The position numbers were made by a program, and so were the translations under genes. Positions 1-5,845 of a stretch of DNA of 11,343 nt are shown here, piece by piece; positions within the stretch are counted from its first letter, which is position 1; the number at the start of each line of letters is the position of its first letter. The stretch comes from Acidobacteriota bacterium. GTDB taxonomy: Bacteria; Acidobacteriota; Terriglobia; Acidoferrales; UBA7541. Location of the stretch: the NCBI GenBank assembly GCA_019239815.1, contig JAFAZL010000903.1, positions 1 to 11,343 of the forward strand. Reading direction: 5' to 3'. Under the pieces are notes generated by a model. That model made no database searches and was not told where the DNA came from. It was given only the letters and a program-made list of their open reading frames with translations.

Positions 1-97
1 GGAGGCATGAATCACGCAAAATGCGACATCGACGTGAGCGCGTTCACCTCCTCGCCTTTCGTTAACACTCGCTGCCTCTTCATCGCACTTCACTACG

Positions 98-952
98 TCA
101 TTGCCTCTTACTTCGCTTCTCTCCCCAAACAATTCCCGCATACCCCACCACTGAACTCGTATCCCCCGACACATCCGCGGAAGTCGCATACCTCACCAAC
201 TCTCCGTCCGTGGCTCGCATTGATCTCAGCGCAGTAATCGTCGCCACCGCCGGCCCTAACCCGCACATCGAAATCTTCTCCGTGCGGCAGACATCGAAAA
301 GCCCCCGAGCATCGAGCGCCAGCAGCTTCTCCACTGCCTTCGCATCCTTCACCCGCGTCGTCGCATCGTCCTCGTAGTGATTCAAATCCGAAGTCGCCAG
401 CAACAACACAGGTTCCCGCGCTGCCGTCAAAATGCGCGCCACCGCTTCTCCCACGCGCACCAAATCCTCAAACCGCACCGTCCCCAGCGCCACCGGCACA
501 AACGAAAATCCCGGTGTCAGCACCTGCAAAAACGGAATCTGCACTTCGAGCGAGTGCTCCTGGCTGTGCGCCACCGAATCTTCGCGCAACAGCGGGCACG
601 CATCGCGCAACTCCATCGCCAATTCCGTATCGATCGGCGCATCTCCCAGCGGCGTCCGCCACGCCCCGTTCGAAAGAATCGCCGCCGATTCCCCTCGCGG
701 AAAATGCCGCACGCCCAAAATCAGAATTTTCTTCGGCAGCTCGATTCTTCCAAGCACTTCGCCCGCGACTGCGCCGGAATACATGTAGCCCGCATGCGGC
801 ACGAGGCAAGCAGCAACAGGAATTTTGTCGGCATCTGTCGTAGGTGCCGTCGCGTTGTTGCCCCCCTGCGCACTCATGCGCCGCACAACGGACGCCAGCT
901 CATTTGGATTGGCAGGGTAAAAGCGTCCGGCAACTGCGGGAAGTCGAAGCAT
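98..952 (-). CDS. MEMO1-family protein (AmmeMemoRadiSam system protein B)
   Basis: This is a cytosolic protein of the MEMO1 family, structurally related to class III extradiol dioxygenases; the bacterial biochemical role is unsettled. Counting from the start chosen here (284 residues, near the usual family length), the N-terminus LRLPAVAGRFYPANP is the typical family opening. PHAGYMYSG carries His53, VRHFPRG carries His83, EHSLEVQIPFL follows at about 132-142, TSDLNHY gives Asp189 and His192, and MCGLGP gives Cys230. These match the metal-site residues known from human MEMO1 (His49, His81, Asp189, His192, Cys244), so the site looks intact. The start at 952 is preferred because it puts the family N-terminus at residue 2. 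An in-frame ATG at 982 would add ten residues with no family match, and neither start has a strong Shine-Dalgarno. The usual partners, AMMECR1 and a radical SAM protein, are not in the window. It is last in a run of three minus-strand genes. Confidence 0.92.
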   Translation of the reverse strand: MLRLPAVAGRFYPANPNELASVVRRMSAQGGNNATAPTTDADKIPVAACLVPHAGYMYSGAVAGEVLGRIELPKKILILGVRHFPRGESAAILSNGAWRTPLGDAPIDTELAMELRDACPLLREDSVAHSQEHSLEVQIPFLQVLTPGFSFVPVALGTVRFEDLVRVGEAVARILTAAREPVLLLATSDLNHYEDDATTRVKDAKAVEKLLALDARGLFDVCRTEKISMCGLGPAVATITALRSMRATDGELVRYATSADVSGDTSSVVGYAGIVWGEKRSKRQ

Positions 953-1002
953 CGCAGTTCCAGAATGCACAACCCCCACCATCTATTCAATCCACACAGC
1001 TG

Positions 1003-1027
1003 TCATCCTGAGCGAAGCGAAGGATCT
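1003..1027. repeat. Acidobacterial-type short intergenic repeat (HPERSEG repeat)
   Basis: The 25-bp element begins TCATCCTGAGCGAAGCGAAG and ends GATCT. It contains a 5-bp inverted repeat (ATCCT at 1005-1009 with AGGAT at 1021-1025). When mistranslated it gives the peptide HPERSEGS, which is widespread among spurious proteins from Acidobacteriota and some other phyla. It lies in the 144-bp gap between the MEMO1 gene and the small exported protein gene. Only one copy is present here, so the repeat call rests on recognition of the motif. Its function is unknown. Confidence 0.75.
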
Positions 1028-1096
1028 CAGCGCGATCCGATTCGCAACACACTTGTGGGAGCAACTTCTTTAGTGAAAAGAACTACAGGAGGGAAC

Positions 1097-1498
1097 CTAC
1101 AGCGACTTCGAAGCCTTGCCCTTGACCTTCACAGCCTGCAGCGAATTCGGATCGTACATCACCGTCACTTTGTCGCCGTACTGATAGCCGCCCTTGTCGA
1201 TCGTCTGCTGCATCTTCGTCGATGCCGCCGGCGCCAGCGCAAACGTGCGGATCGCCATGTCGTCGCCCTTGGCCTTCACCGTGATTTGCGCGGTCGTCGC
1301 GTTCGTTACCGTTCCTTCGAACTTCGCCAATCCGTTGTTGTTCGTCTTCGGCTTGATCGTGTTCACAACGATCGGCACCGCCGTTTCCACTACGGGAATC
1401 ACGACAGACGGATCCTGTGCCGACGCGGTCGAGCACGACAATCCAGCCAGCACCAGCGCCGGCAAGCTCAACCATACGATTTTAGAGATGAGTTTCAT
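1097..1498 (-). CDS. Small exported protein, unknown function
   Basis: The 133-residue protein starts with a clear Sec signal peptide: MKLISK, a hydrophobic stretch at about 7-21, then TASA followed by QDPS, so cleavage by signal peptidase I after about residue 27 is likely. A cysteine at residue 22 lies close to this site, but its context GLSC is a poor lipobox, so a lipoprotein is less likely. The mature part of about 106 residues is rich in beta-forming residues and has no cysteine. The segment FEGTVTNATTAQITVKAK followed by GDKVTVMYDPNSLQAVKVKGK resembles a small OB-like or DUF5666-like beta barrel; this is inference from residue pattern only. It is 32 bp downstream of the 119-residue gene and probably co-transcribed with it. 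No strong Shine-Dalgarno is visible before the ATG. I do not recognise a specific family. Confidence 0.75.
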   Translation of the reverse strand: MKLISKIVWLSLPALVLAGLSCSTASAQDPSVVIPVVETAVPIVVNTIKPKTNNNGLAKFEGTVTNATTAQITVKAKGDDMAIRTFALAPAASTKMQQTIDKGGYQYGDKVTVMYDPNSLQAVKVKGKASKSL

Positions 1499-1530
1499 CG
1501 GGGACTTTGAATCTTGGCTTCTACAAAAAA

Positions 1531-1890
1531 CTATTCCGCTTCGTCCGTCGCGATTCTCAGCGACTTCAAAAACCGCACATCCTGCGGCGTCATTGCCAGC
1601 CGGCCCACCGGCTTGTTGCGTTCCGCATCCTGCTCGAACGATTCTTGATCGACCTGAATCCGCAGCGACTCTAGAAACCTCTTGTCCTGCGTGGTCAACG
1701 ACGTCGACTCCGGAGCCGATCCATCGCGCTTCGCCAGCCCGATCGTCGCATCCAGCTTCAGCACGATGTCATAGCCGTGCGCCCTCACTCCGGCTATTGC
1801 ACCGGTGATGCGCTCCGACTCGGAAACCGTATCGTTGATTGCGTGGCCTAGTTCACGCAGCAGGTTTTTCAGGTTATCGTCGAGTTGCAA
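1531..1890 (-). CDS. Hypothetical protein with duplicated QD-RFL-SLRI motif
   Basis: A 119-residue soluble protein with no signal peptide or membrane segment. It starts with TTG rather than ATG. The Shine-Dalgarno-like AGGGAG lies about eight bases upstream of the TTG, and no ATG lies in frame near it. The N-terminal half (DNLKNLLRELGHAINDTVSESERITGAI region) looks helical. The C-terminal half holds two copies of one motif, LTTQDKRFLESLRI at residues 65-78 and MTPQDVRFLKSLRI at 100-113, with 10 of 14 positions identical and a highly charged linker between them. This suggests tandem short helices, perhaps used in protein binding. It is the first gene of the minus-strand run and faces the adenosine deaminase gene across a divergent promoter region. 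Function unknown. Confidence 0.72.
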   Translation of the reverse strand: MQLDDNLKNLLRELGHAINDTVSESERITGAIAGVRAHGYDIVLKLDATIGLAKRDGSAPESTSLTTQDKRFLESLRIQVDQESFEQDAERNKPVGRLAMTPQDVRFLKSLRIATDEAE

Positions 1891-2187
1891 GGTATTTTCT
1901 CCCTACTCTCTATCCTTATTTTAGGCCCGCTCCACGGCCCTGACAAGGGACCTGAAGTACAGTGTCTCCAAAGCATCCACACCTGTACTGTTTCCAGCGT
2001 ACAAAGCCATGTACGGGCGCAGCTTTACCCTGAGGCGACAGCAGAAGGGACTGCTGCGCCCCAAGTCCGCACGATTTCAGCAATATTCGCGCGACCCGTA
2101 AGACTTTGAAACGGTTACGAATTCCTTGTCCGCATTTGTCAACTGTGATGAAGTGTCTCTCAACAAAAATTTTACCGAGGGTCGATA
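1891..2187. other. Divergent intergenic region with clustered GTAC sites
   Basis: This gap separates the minus-strand run (first codon at 1890) from the plus-strand deaminase gene (2188), so promoters for both should lie here. I could not fix a convincing -35/-10 pair for either. Four GTAC tetranucleotides occur at 1957-1960, 1985-1988, 1999-2002 and 2011-2014, two of them inside the related words GTACAGTGTCTCC and GTACTGTTTCC. They could be operator half-sites, but that is weak inference. The Shine-Dalgarno for the deaminase gene (GAGGG, 2177-2181) is at the right-hand end. Confidence 0.4.
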
Positions 2188-3801
2188 ATGAAGATCATTT
2201 CCCGCCTGAACGCCGTTACTCCCCGTACCGCCGCTCTAGCGCCCGCATTGGCGACCATTTTCTTCGCGGCCATTCTCGCCCTACCTGCACCGGCTGCAGC
2301 CCAAACCGCATCTCCCGCCGAACTTCGTACCTCGCGCAACCTCGACGCTATTCGCGCAAATCCTCTCGAGCTCGAAGCCTTTCTCACCGATCTACCCAAA
2401 GGCACCGACCTGCACATGCACCTCACCGGCGCCGTGTACGCCGAGACCCTGATTCGCGACGCCGCCGAAGATCAACTCTGCGTCAACCCTTCCGATCTCA
2501 CCTTCACAAAACCGGACCGCGCGTCGAAAGACGATGCCAAAGGGCCGGCGTGCGCGAACGGGAGTGTTCCCGCGACGCAGGCCTACAAAGATCAGCATCT
2601 CTACGACCAGCTCATCGATTCCTTTTCCATGCGCGGCTTCGTTCCTGTCACCGACACCACCGCCCACGACCATTTTTTCGACTCCTTCAATCGCTTCCAC
2701 GGCACGAGTGAACGCCACAAGGGCGAATGGCTCTACGAAGTCGCCGCGCGCGCCGCCGCGCAAAATATTCAGTACATGGAGGTAATGGAAACGCCGCCGT
2801 TCAGCCGCTCGGCCGCGGCCGCCCATGAAGTCGGCTGGTATCCCGACCTTCCAAAAATGCGCAACGCGCTTCTCGCCAAATTAGGCAACGGGCTCAACCT
2901 GGATCGCGACGATGATCTCGCATTTTTCAAGGAGGCCGAAGAATCGCGGGACAAACTCGGACATTGCGGCCAGCCCGACGCTCAGCCCGCCTGTCACGTC
3001 ACCCAAAAATTTATCTATCAGGTTCTGCGCGGCTTTTCGAAAGAGCAGGTCTTCGCGCAAACCCTGCTCGGATTCGAAACCATCTCCGCCGATCCCAAAC
3101 GTATCGTCGGCATCAACTTCGTTATGCCCGAAGACGGCCGCGAATCCATGGCCGATTTCGAAGACCAGATGAAAATGCTCGACTACCTGCACTCGGTCTA
3201 TCCCAAGGTGCACATCACGATGCACGCCGGCGAACTCGCACCAGGCATCGTTACCTACGAGGGCCTCTGCTGCCACATTCGCTGGGCCGTCGAACTTGGC
3301 CACGCCGAGCGCATCGGCCACGGCGTGGACATCATGCACGAACAAAAGCCCTACGAGCTGCTCGACGCAATGGCAAAAAATCACGTCATGGTCGAAATCG
3401 CTCTCTCCAGCAACGACCTCATCCTCGGCATCAGCGGCAACAATCATCCGTTCCCCATCTACCGCAAACACAACGTCCCCGTCTCGCTCTCCACCGACGA
3501 CGAAGGCGTCTCCCGCATCGACCTCACACACGAATACGTCCGCGCCGTCGAAACCTACAACCTCCGCTACACCGACCTGAAACAAATGATTCGAACAGGA
3601 ATGAACCACAGCTTCCAGCCAGGCGAATCCCTCTGGCAGAACTTCGACACCTTCAAATCAGTCGCCACCCCATGCTCGAAAGATCCCCTAGGCGCCGAGA
3701 ATCCGTCTTCCTTGTGCGCCGCTTTCCTGAAGTCCAGCGAGAAGGCCACCCAACAATGGGACCTCGAACGCCGCTTCCACCAATTCGAATCCACCCACTG
3801 A
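2188..3801 (+). CDS. Secreted adenosine deaminase-family protein
   Basis: A 537-residue zinc-dependent amidohydrolase expected to deaminate adenosine or a related purine nucleoside outside the cytoplasm. The N-terminus is a signal peptide with a hydrophobic core at about 15-32 and PAAAQ at 35-39; cleavage is likely after residue 38. Catalytic motifs are in family order: the metal ligands His76-x-His78 in DLHMHLTGA, the catalytic Glu349 in HAGE (346-349), RIGHG with His378, and the Asp437-Asp438 pair in STDDEG. It is longer than cytosolic adenosine deaminases (about 340-350 residues); the extra length is an insertion at about 95-175 and a C-terminal extension. Cysteines are numerous, fitting disulfides in an exported protein (C98, C122, C260, C269, C361, C362, C496, C510). 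Two differences from classic enzymes are Thr in place of Asp after HxHL, and Glu in place of Pro after DD. The start is supported by GAGGG seven bases upstream. It appears monocistronic. Confidence 0.9.
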   Translation: MKIISRLNAVTPRTAALAPALATIFFAAILALPAPAAAQTASPAELRTSRNLDAIRANPLELEAFLTDLPKGTDLHMHLTGAVYAETLIRDAAEDQLCVNPSDLTFTKPDRASKDDAKGPACANGSVPATQAYKDQHLYDQLIDSFSMRGFVPVTDTTAHDHFFDSFNRFHGTSERHKGEWLYEVAARAAAQNIQYMEVMETPPFSRSAAAAHEVGWYPDLPKMRNALLAKLGNGLNLDRDDDLAFFKEAEESRDKLGHCGQPDAQPACHVTQKFIYQVLRGFSKEQVFAQTLLGFETISADPKRIVGINFVMPEDGRESMADFEDQMKMLDYLHSVYPKVHITMHAGELAPGIVTYEGLCCHIRWAVELGHAERIGHGVDIMHEQKPYELLDAMAKNHVMVEIALSSNDLILGISGNNHPFPIYRKHNVPVSLSTDDEGVSRIDLTHEYVRAVETYNLRYTDLKQMIRTGMNHSFQPGESLWQNFDTFKSVATPCSKDPLGAENPSSLCAAFLKSSEKATQQWDLERRFHQFESTH

Positions 3802-3818
3802 CGATTCAATCCACCAGA

Positions 3819-3833
3819 CGAGTGTTGAACTCG
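3819..3833 (+). terminator. Weak hairpin after the deaminase gene
   Basis: CGAGT and ACTCG form a perfect 5-bp stem with a 5-base loop, starting 18 bases after the stop codon. No run of T follows, so a role in intrinsic termination is uncertain. Confidence 0.25.
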
Positions 3834-3897
3834 CTTCTGCGTGCCCGATCACTGCCATTCCGACACTTGATCCGGGTTATCCCGTGTTTTTAAAATA

Positions 3898-3911
3898 CCA
3901 CCGGTCGGTGG
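3898..3911. promoter_or_regulatory. Palindrome CCACCGGTCGGTGG, possible operator
   Basis: CCACCG and CGGTGG form a 6-bp inverted repeat around a central GT. The core ACCGGTCGGT resembles operators of TetR-family repressors, though no such regulator is encoded in the window. An A/T-rich stretch (TTTTTAAAAT) lies just to the left, so read on the minus strand it could also be a short hairpin followed by T residues. A near-identical sequence occurs inverted at 5629-5640, on the other side of the two-gene unit. Confidence 0.35.
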
Positions 3912-3968
3912 CACGAGAGGTCCTGGTCAGGTATACTACCTCTTCCGCGGCGCGTTCGTTTGGAAAGG

Positions 3969-3993
3969 CATTTGTGTCATTGTGCAACAAATG
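3969..3993. promoter_or_regulatory. 7-bp inverted repeat upstream of the two-gene unit
   Basis: CATTTGT (3969-3975) and ACAAATG (3987-3993) are exact inverted copies 11 bases apart, a spacing compatible with a dimeric repressor site or a hairpin. It lies just upstream of a -10-like TATAAT at 4030, so an operator is possible. There is no direct evidence for the binding protein. Confidence 0.3.
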
Positions 3994-4029
3994 TCTCAAG
4001 ATGGCGCTCCGACGCGACTCTAGTGCCTT

Positions 4030-4035
4030 TATAAT
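4030..4035 (+). promoter_or_regulatory. -10 element TATAAT, candidate promoter of the two-gene unit
   Basis: A perfect TATAAT sits about 220 bases before the start codon of the first gene. The hexamer 17 bases upstream (CTCCGA, 4007-4012) is a poor -35, so the promoter may rely on an activator. Another TATACT occurs at 3932-3937, also without a good -35. Transcription from 4030 would give a long structured leader. Confidence 0.35.
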
Positions 4036-4055
4036 CAGTTAGTTACAAATGGCCT

Positions 4056-4226
4056 GAGGCTTGCAGAATGTTTCGCGTGGAAGTGTCGGCATTCTGTTCG
4101 AATGCGAGTAGCCTCGGCGGGCTATTGCGTAAGTGCCAGAAAATAGGTAGCATCCCGGCGCGTAAGAGTAAACATCTAACGGGTCAGGCAGTCAAATAGA
4201 CCGACGGGATGCTCTTCCTAAGAGCA
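4056..4226 (+). ncRNA. Candidate structured leader RNA
   Basis: Several exact inverted repeats nest or compete here. GAGGCT (4056-4061) pairs with AGCCTC (4110-4115), enclosing CAGAATG (4064-4070) paired with CATTCTG (4090-4096). GCATTC (4089-4094) can instead pair with GAATGC (4100-4105). AGCATCCCG (4149-4157) pairs with CGGGATGCT (4205-4213), a 9-bp perfect stem that encloses GGTC/GACC (4182-4185 with 4199-4202). TGCTCTT (4210-4216) pairs with AAGAGCA (4220-4226) around a 3-base loop and shares bases with the 9-bp stem, so the two cannot form together. The Shine-Dalgarno of the next gene begins 14 bases later. The pairings are seen directly; a cis-regulatory RNA is inference. It matches no riboswitch class I know. 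Confidence 0.35.
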
Positions 4227-4253
4227 CGTCAATCTGGAAAAGGGGGTCGGAAC

Positions 4254-4793
4254 ATGGCAACAGCGGTCGTAACGCTCGATGCGTGGAGCATCGAATATCA
4301 TGAAACTATGGCAGCCGCGGAACGGGCGCGGCAGGACGTCGAAAAATGGCAGGAACGCGCAGTGCGTTTAGTTGCCGAAGTTTTTCTTTACTGGCCCTTC
4401 GCCAAGGTTACCGGAGACACCGAAAAATTAATTGGACTTTTGGAAAAGCTCGAATCCTATCCTTCTTCCATTTTCCTGGAAGACCGTGCGGCGAGTATTC
4501 CGGCTTCGTTACATGAACTGTTCCGAACGATGTGCGTCGTGATTCAGGAAGCCGAGGAGTGTGGACTACATAACGGCATGCTGAAGAAAAACATCAATAA
4601 GCTCAGAAACATGAGTCAGCAGGTAAACGGCTTTGCTCTGAGATTCGAAGATGCACAAATAAAACTGGTCAGCAGAGTACCGGCAGATCAAGTTGCAGCG
4701 TATCAGGATTCATTCGCCGCTTATCGCAATGCCAGTTTGGTTGCGGAAGACGCGGCTGAGGATGACGACAAGAGCGAACTTCTGCATTTCTAG
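4254..4793 (+). CDS. Hypothetical helical protein, first gene of two-gene unit
   Basis: I do not recognise this 179-residue protein. It has no signal peptide or membrane helix and appears almost wholly alpha-helical. A charged helix at about 16-45 (ETMAAAERARQDVEKWQERA region) could form a coiled coil; helices follow at about 55-68, 84-102 and 106-137; and the C-terminus is acidic (EDAAEDDDKSE, residues 165-175). No catalytic motif is visible. The start at 4254 is chosen because AGGGGG (4241-4246) lies seven bases before it. An in-frame ATG at 4209 has no Shine-Dalgarno and falls inside the leader hairpins. The stop codon is 5 bp before the next gene, so the two are surely one operon and probably translationally coupled. 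Codons and base composition are visibly more A/T-rich than in the flanking genes, suggesting acquisition by transfer. Confidence 0.75.
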   Translation: MATAVVTLDAWSIEYHETMAAAERARQDVEKWQERAVRLVAEVFLYWPFAKVTGDTEKLIGLLEKLESYPSSIFLEDRAASIPASLHELFRTMCVVIQEAEECGLHNGMLKKNINKLRNMSQQVNGFALRFEDAQIKLVSRVPADQVAAYQDSFAAYRNASLVAEDAAEDDDKSELLHF

Positions 4794-4798
4794 CCACG

Positions 4799-5560
4799 AT
4801 GCCAGTCTTAGCGCAAGATTGGTATGACGCTGAACCTGATTTAACTTCGTTTTACCAGGGGGACATCATCCGAGATGTTCCCATTATTTTTCTGCCCGAC
4901 AAAATATCCAAGTGGCTGCTACTACGACCTGATCCTAAGAGCAAGAAACACATCGACGATGTGCTAGGCGGCGAAATTTGCAAATGGTTTGAGTCGTTTC
5001 CTGAGGGCCAACTTGCAGATAAGTGGCAGTATGGAGAGCGCGAGGAGTTCGTGGCTGCGAAAGCTCTGATGATAAATGTCATGGTTCTCACCCAAACGTG
5101 TGACCTGGAGAATCGAAGCTATTATCAAATTGCCCCAATTTATCCCGAAGCACGGCAAAAGAAGATTGAGAATCTGCGCAACAATGACCTGACCTATGCT
5201 TTTTTCTTGCCGGCGACTGCACCGTATATAACCGAGAACAGCTACGTCGAACTATCGCACACGTGCGTAGCGCCGAAGGCATATTTCCCTAAGAACGGAG
5301 TTTCACAGCGGCTGGCCGCAAGGCTGTCAAATGAAGCCCGCACCGCGTTGCAAGAGAAAATTGCCGAATATTTCGGGCGGCCATTCGGATTTAGCGGCCG
5401 AGATAGGGCACGCGAAACGGCAGAGCACACCTGTGTCACCTGTTTTTATAGACATGGCGAACTGTCGCGACAGGTGTTTCAGGCAGGCGCGAACTTCACG
5501 GCGTGTGACAGGTGCGAAACGATTCGCTGGATACGGGTAATTCCGCGCCCCGCAGCTTAA
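4799..5560 (+). CDS. Hypothetical protein with QTCDL motif and zinc ribbon
   Basis: A 253-residue soluble protein of unknown function. Three parts can be seen. The N-terminal part (1-106) includes the early FYQGDIIRDVPII and ends in MVLTQTCDLENR (95-106); the hydrophobic strand followed by QTCDL is a motif I recall from uncharacterised bacterial proteins, but I cannot name the family. The middle (about 147-198) has SYVELSHTC and a helical stretch ending YFGRPFGF. The C-terminal part has two CxxC pairs, Cys212/Cys215 and Cys236/Cys239, separated by 20 residues, a convincing treble-clef or ribbon-type zinc site. No nuclease, methylase or NTPase motif is evident. It follows the helical gene after 5 bp with no clear Shine-Dalgarno of its own, consistent with coupled translation. 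Base composition is A/T-shifted like its partner. Toxin-antitoxin or defence roles are speculation. Confidence 0.75.
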   Translation: MPVLAQDWYDAEPDLTSFYQGDIIRDVPIIFLPDKISKWLLLRPDPKSKKHIDDVLGGEICKWFESFPEGQLADKWQYGEREEFVAAKALMINVMVLTQTCDLENRSYYQIAPIYPEARQKKIENLRNNDLTYAFFLPATAPYITENSYVELSHTCVAPKAYFPKNGVSQRLAARLSNEARTALQEKIAEYFGRPFGFSGRDRARETAEHTCVTCFYRHGELSRQVFQAGANFTACDRCETIRWIRVIPRPAA

Positions 5561-5578
5561 GTTTGCTTGCTCACTCCG

Positions 5579-5670
5579 GAGGCATCTCCTGAGATACTTA
5601 CCGTCGCAAAATCTACTAAACGTCTGTCGCCACGACCGGTCCGGTTAGCCTTGCCTGCCTGAGATGCCTC
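5579..5670. repeat. 10-bp inverted repeat with overlapping direct repeat
   Basis: GAGGCATCTC (5579-5588) and GAGATGCCTC (5661-5670) are perfect inverted copies 72 bases apart. The word CCTGAGAT also occurs directly repeated at 5588-5595 and 5658-5665, and ATGCCTC recurs at 5711-5717. The left arm alone can fold as GGAG-gcat-CTCC just after the stop codon of the upstream gene. It could be a terminator-like structure, recombination site or footprint of an element; no T-run follows. Confidence 0.4.
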
Positions 5671-5699
5671 TTGACAATTCATTACATTTGCGGTACTAT
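5671..5699 (+). promoter_or_regulatory. Sigma70-like promoter without an evident gene
   Basis: TTGACA at 5671-5676 is a perfect -35. After exactly 17 bases comes TACTAT (5694-5699), a fair -10. Transcription would start near 5706 and run toward the 3' end of the convergent amidase gene. The only open frame after it is 12 codons, beginning at ATG 5711 and so almost leaderless. A small RNA, an antisense transcript or a stranded promoter are all possible. Confidence 0.5.
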
Positions 5700-5716
5700 C
5701 CTGTTAGGTAATGCCT

Positions 5717-5731
5717 CGCGTCGAACACGCG
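5717..5731 (+). other. Short hairpin after the orphan promoter
   Basis: CGCGT (5717-5721) and ACGCG (5727-5731) form a 5-bp G/C-rich stem with loop CGAAC, about 10 bases after the predicted transcription start. No T-run follows, so it is not a convincing terminator. Confidence 0.25.
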
Positions 5732-5833
5732 TTCCCGCAAACCACCTAAAATCAACAAACTACACACACTCGTTTTCCGCGGTCCCGTAACATAGTCAAT
5801 AGAAACGGCTTGCGCACTCTTTGAGAAACATAG

Positions 5834-5845
5834 GGGGTATACCCC
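5834..5845. promoter_or_regulatory. Palindrome GGGGTATACCCC
   Basis: A perfect 12-bp palindrome ends 24 bases beyond the amidase stop codon. On the minus strand it would be a 4-bp G/C stem with a TATA loop followed by a pyrimidine-rich stretch, so it may act in termination of the amidase transcript. G- and C-tract palindromes with a TAT centre also recall CsoR-type metal-sensor operators, but there is no metal-transport gene nearby. The role is undecided. Confidence 0.3.

Noticed and set aside
7..237. Open plus-strand frame preceded by GGAGG at 1-5
   Set aside because: The GGAGG is only one base from the ATG, and most of the frame lies antisense to the MEMO1 coding region; its composition is not protein-like.
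377..1510. Long plus-strand frame of 377 codons
   Set aside because: It is antisense to two well-supported genes, is dominated by Arg and His, and contains the HPERSEGS peptide typical of mistranslated repeats.
1957..2014. LexA-type SOS box
   Set aside because: The GTAC words do not form any LexA consensus I know with proper spacing.
2964..3893. Long plus-strand frame overlapping the deaminase gene in another frame
   Set aside because: Arg/His-rich shadow of a gene with intact catalytic motifs.
3898..3911. Terminator of the deaminase gene
   Set aside because: On the plus strand no T-run follows the palindrome; a T-rich stretch exists only in the minus-strand reading, where no gene needs it.
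3905..3930. Sigma54 promoter at TGGCAC (3909-3914)
   Set aside because: The matching TTGC element at the required spacing is absent.
4209..4253. Earlier ATG for the first gene of the two-gene unit
   Set aside because: No Shine-Dalgarno precedes it and it lies inside strong inverted repeats; the ATG at 4254 has AGGGGG at correct spacing.
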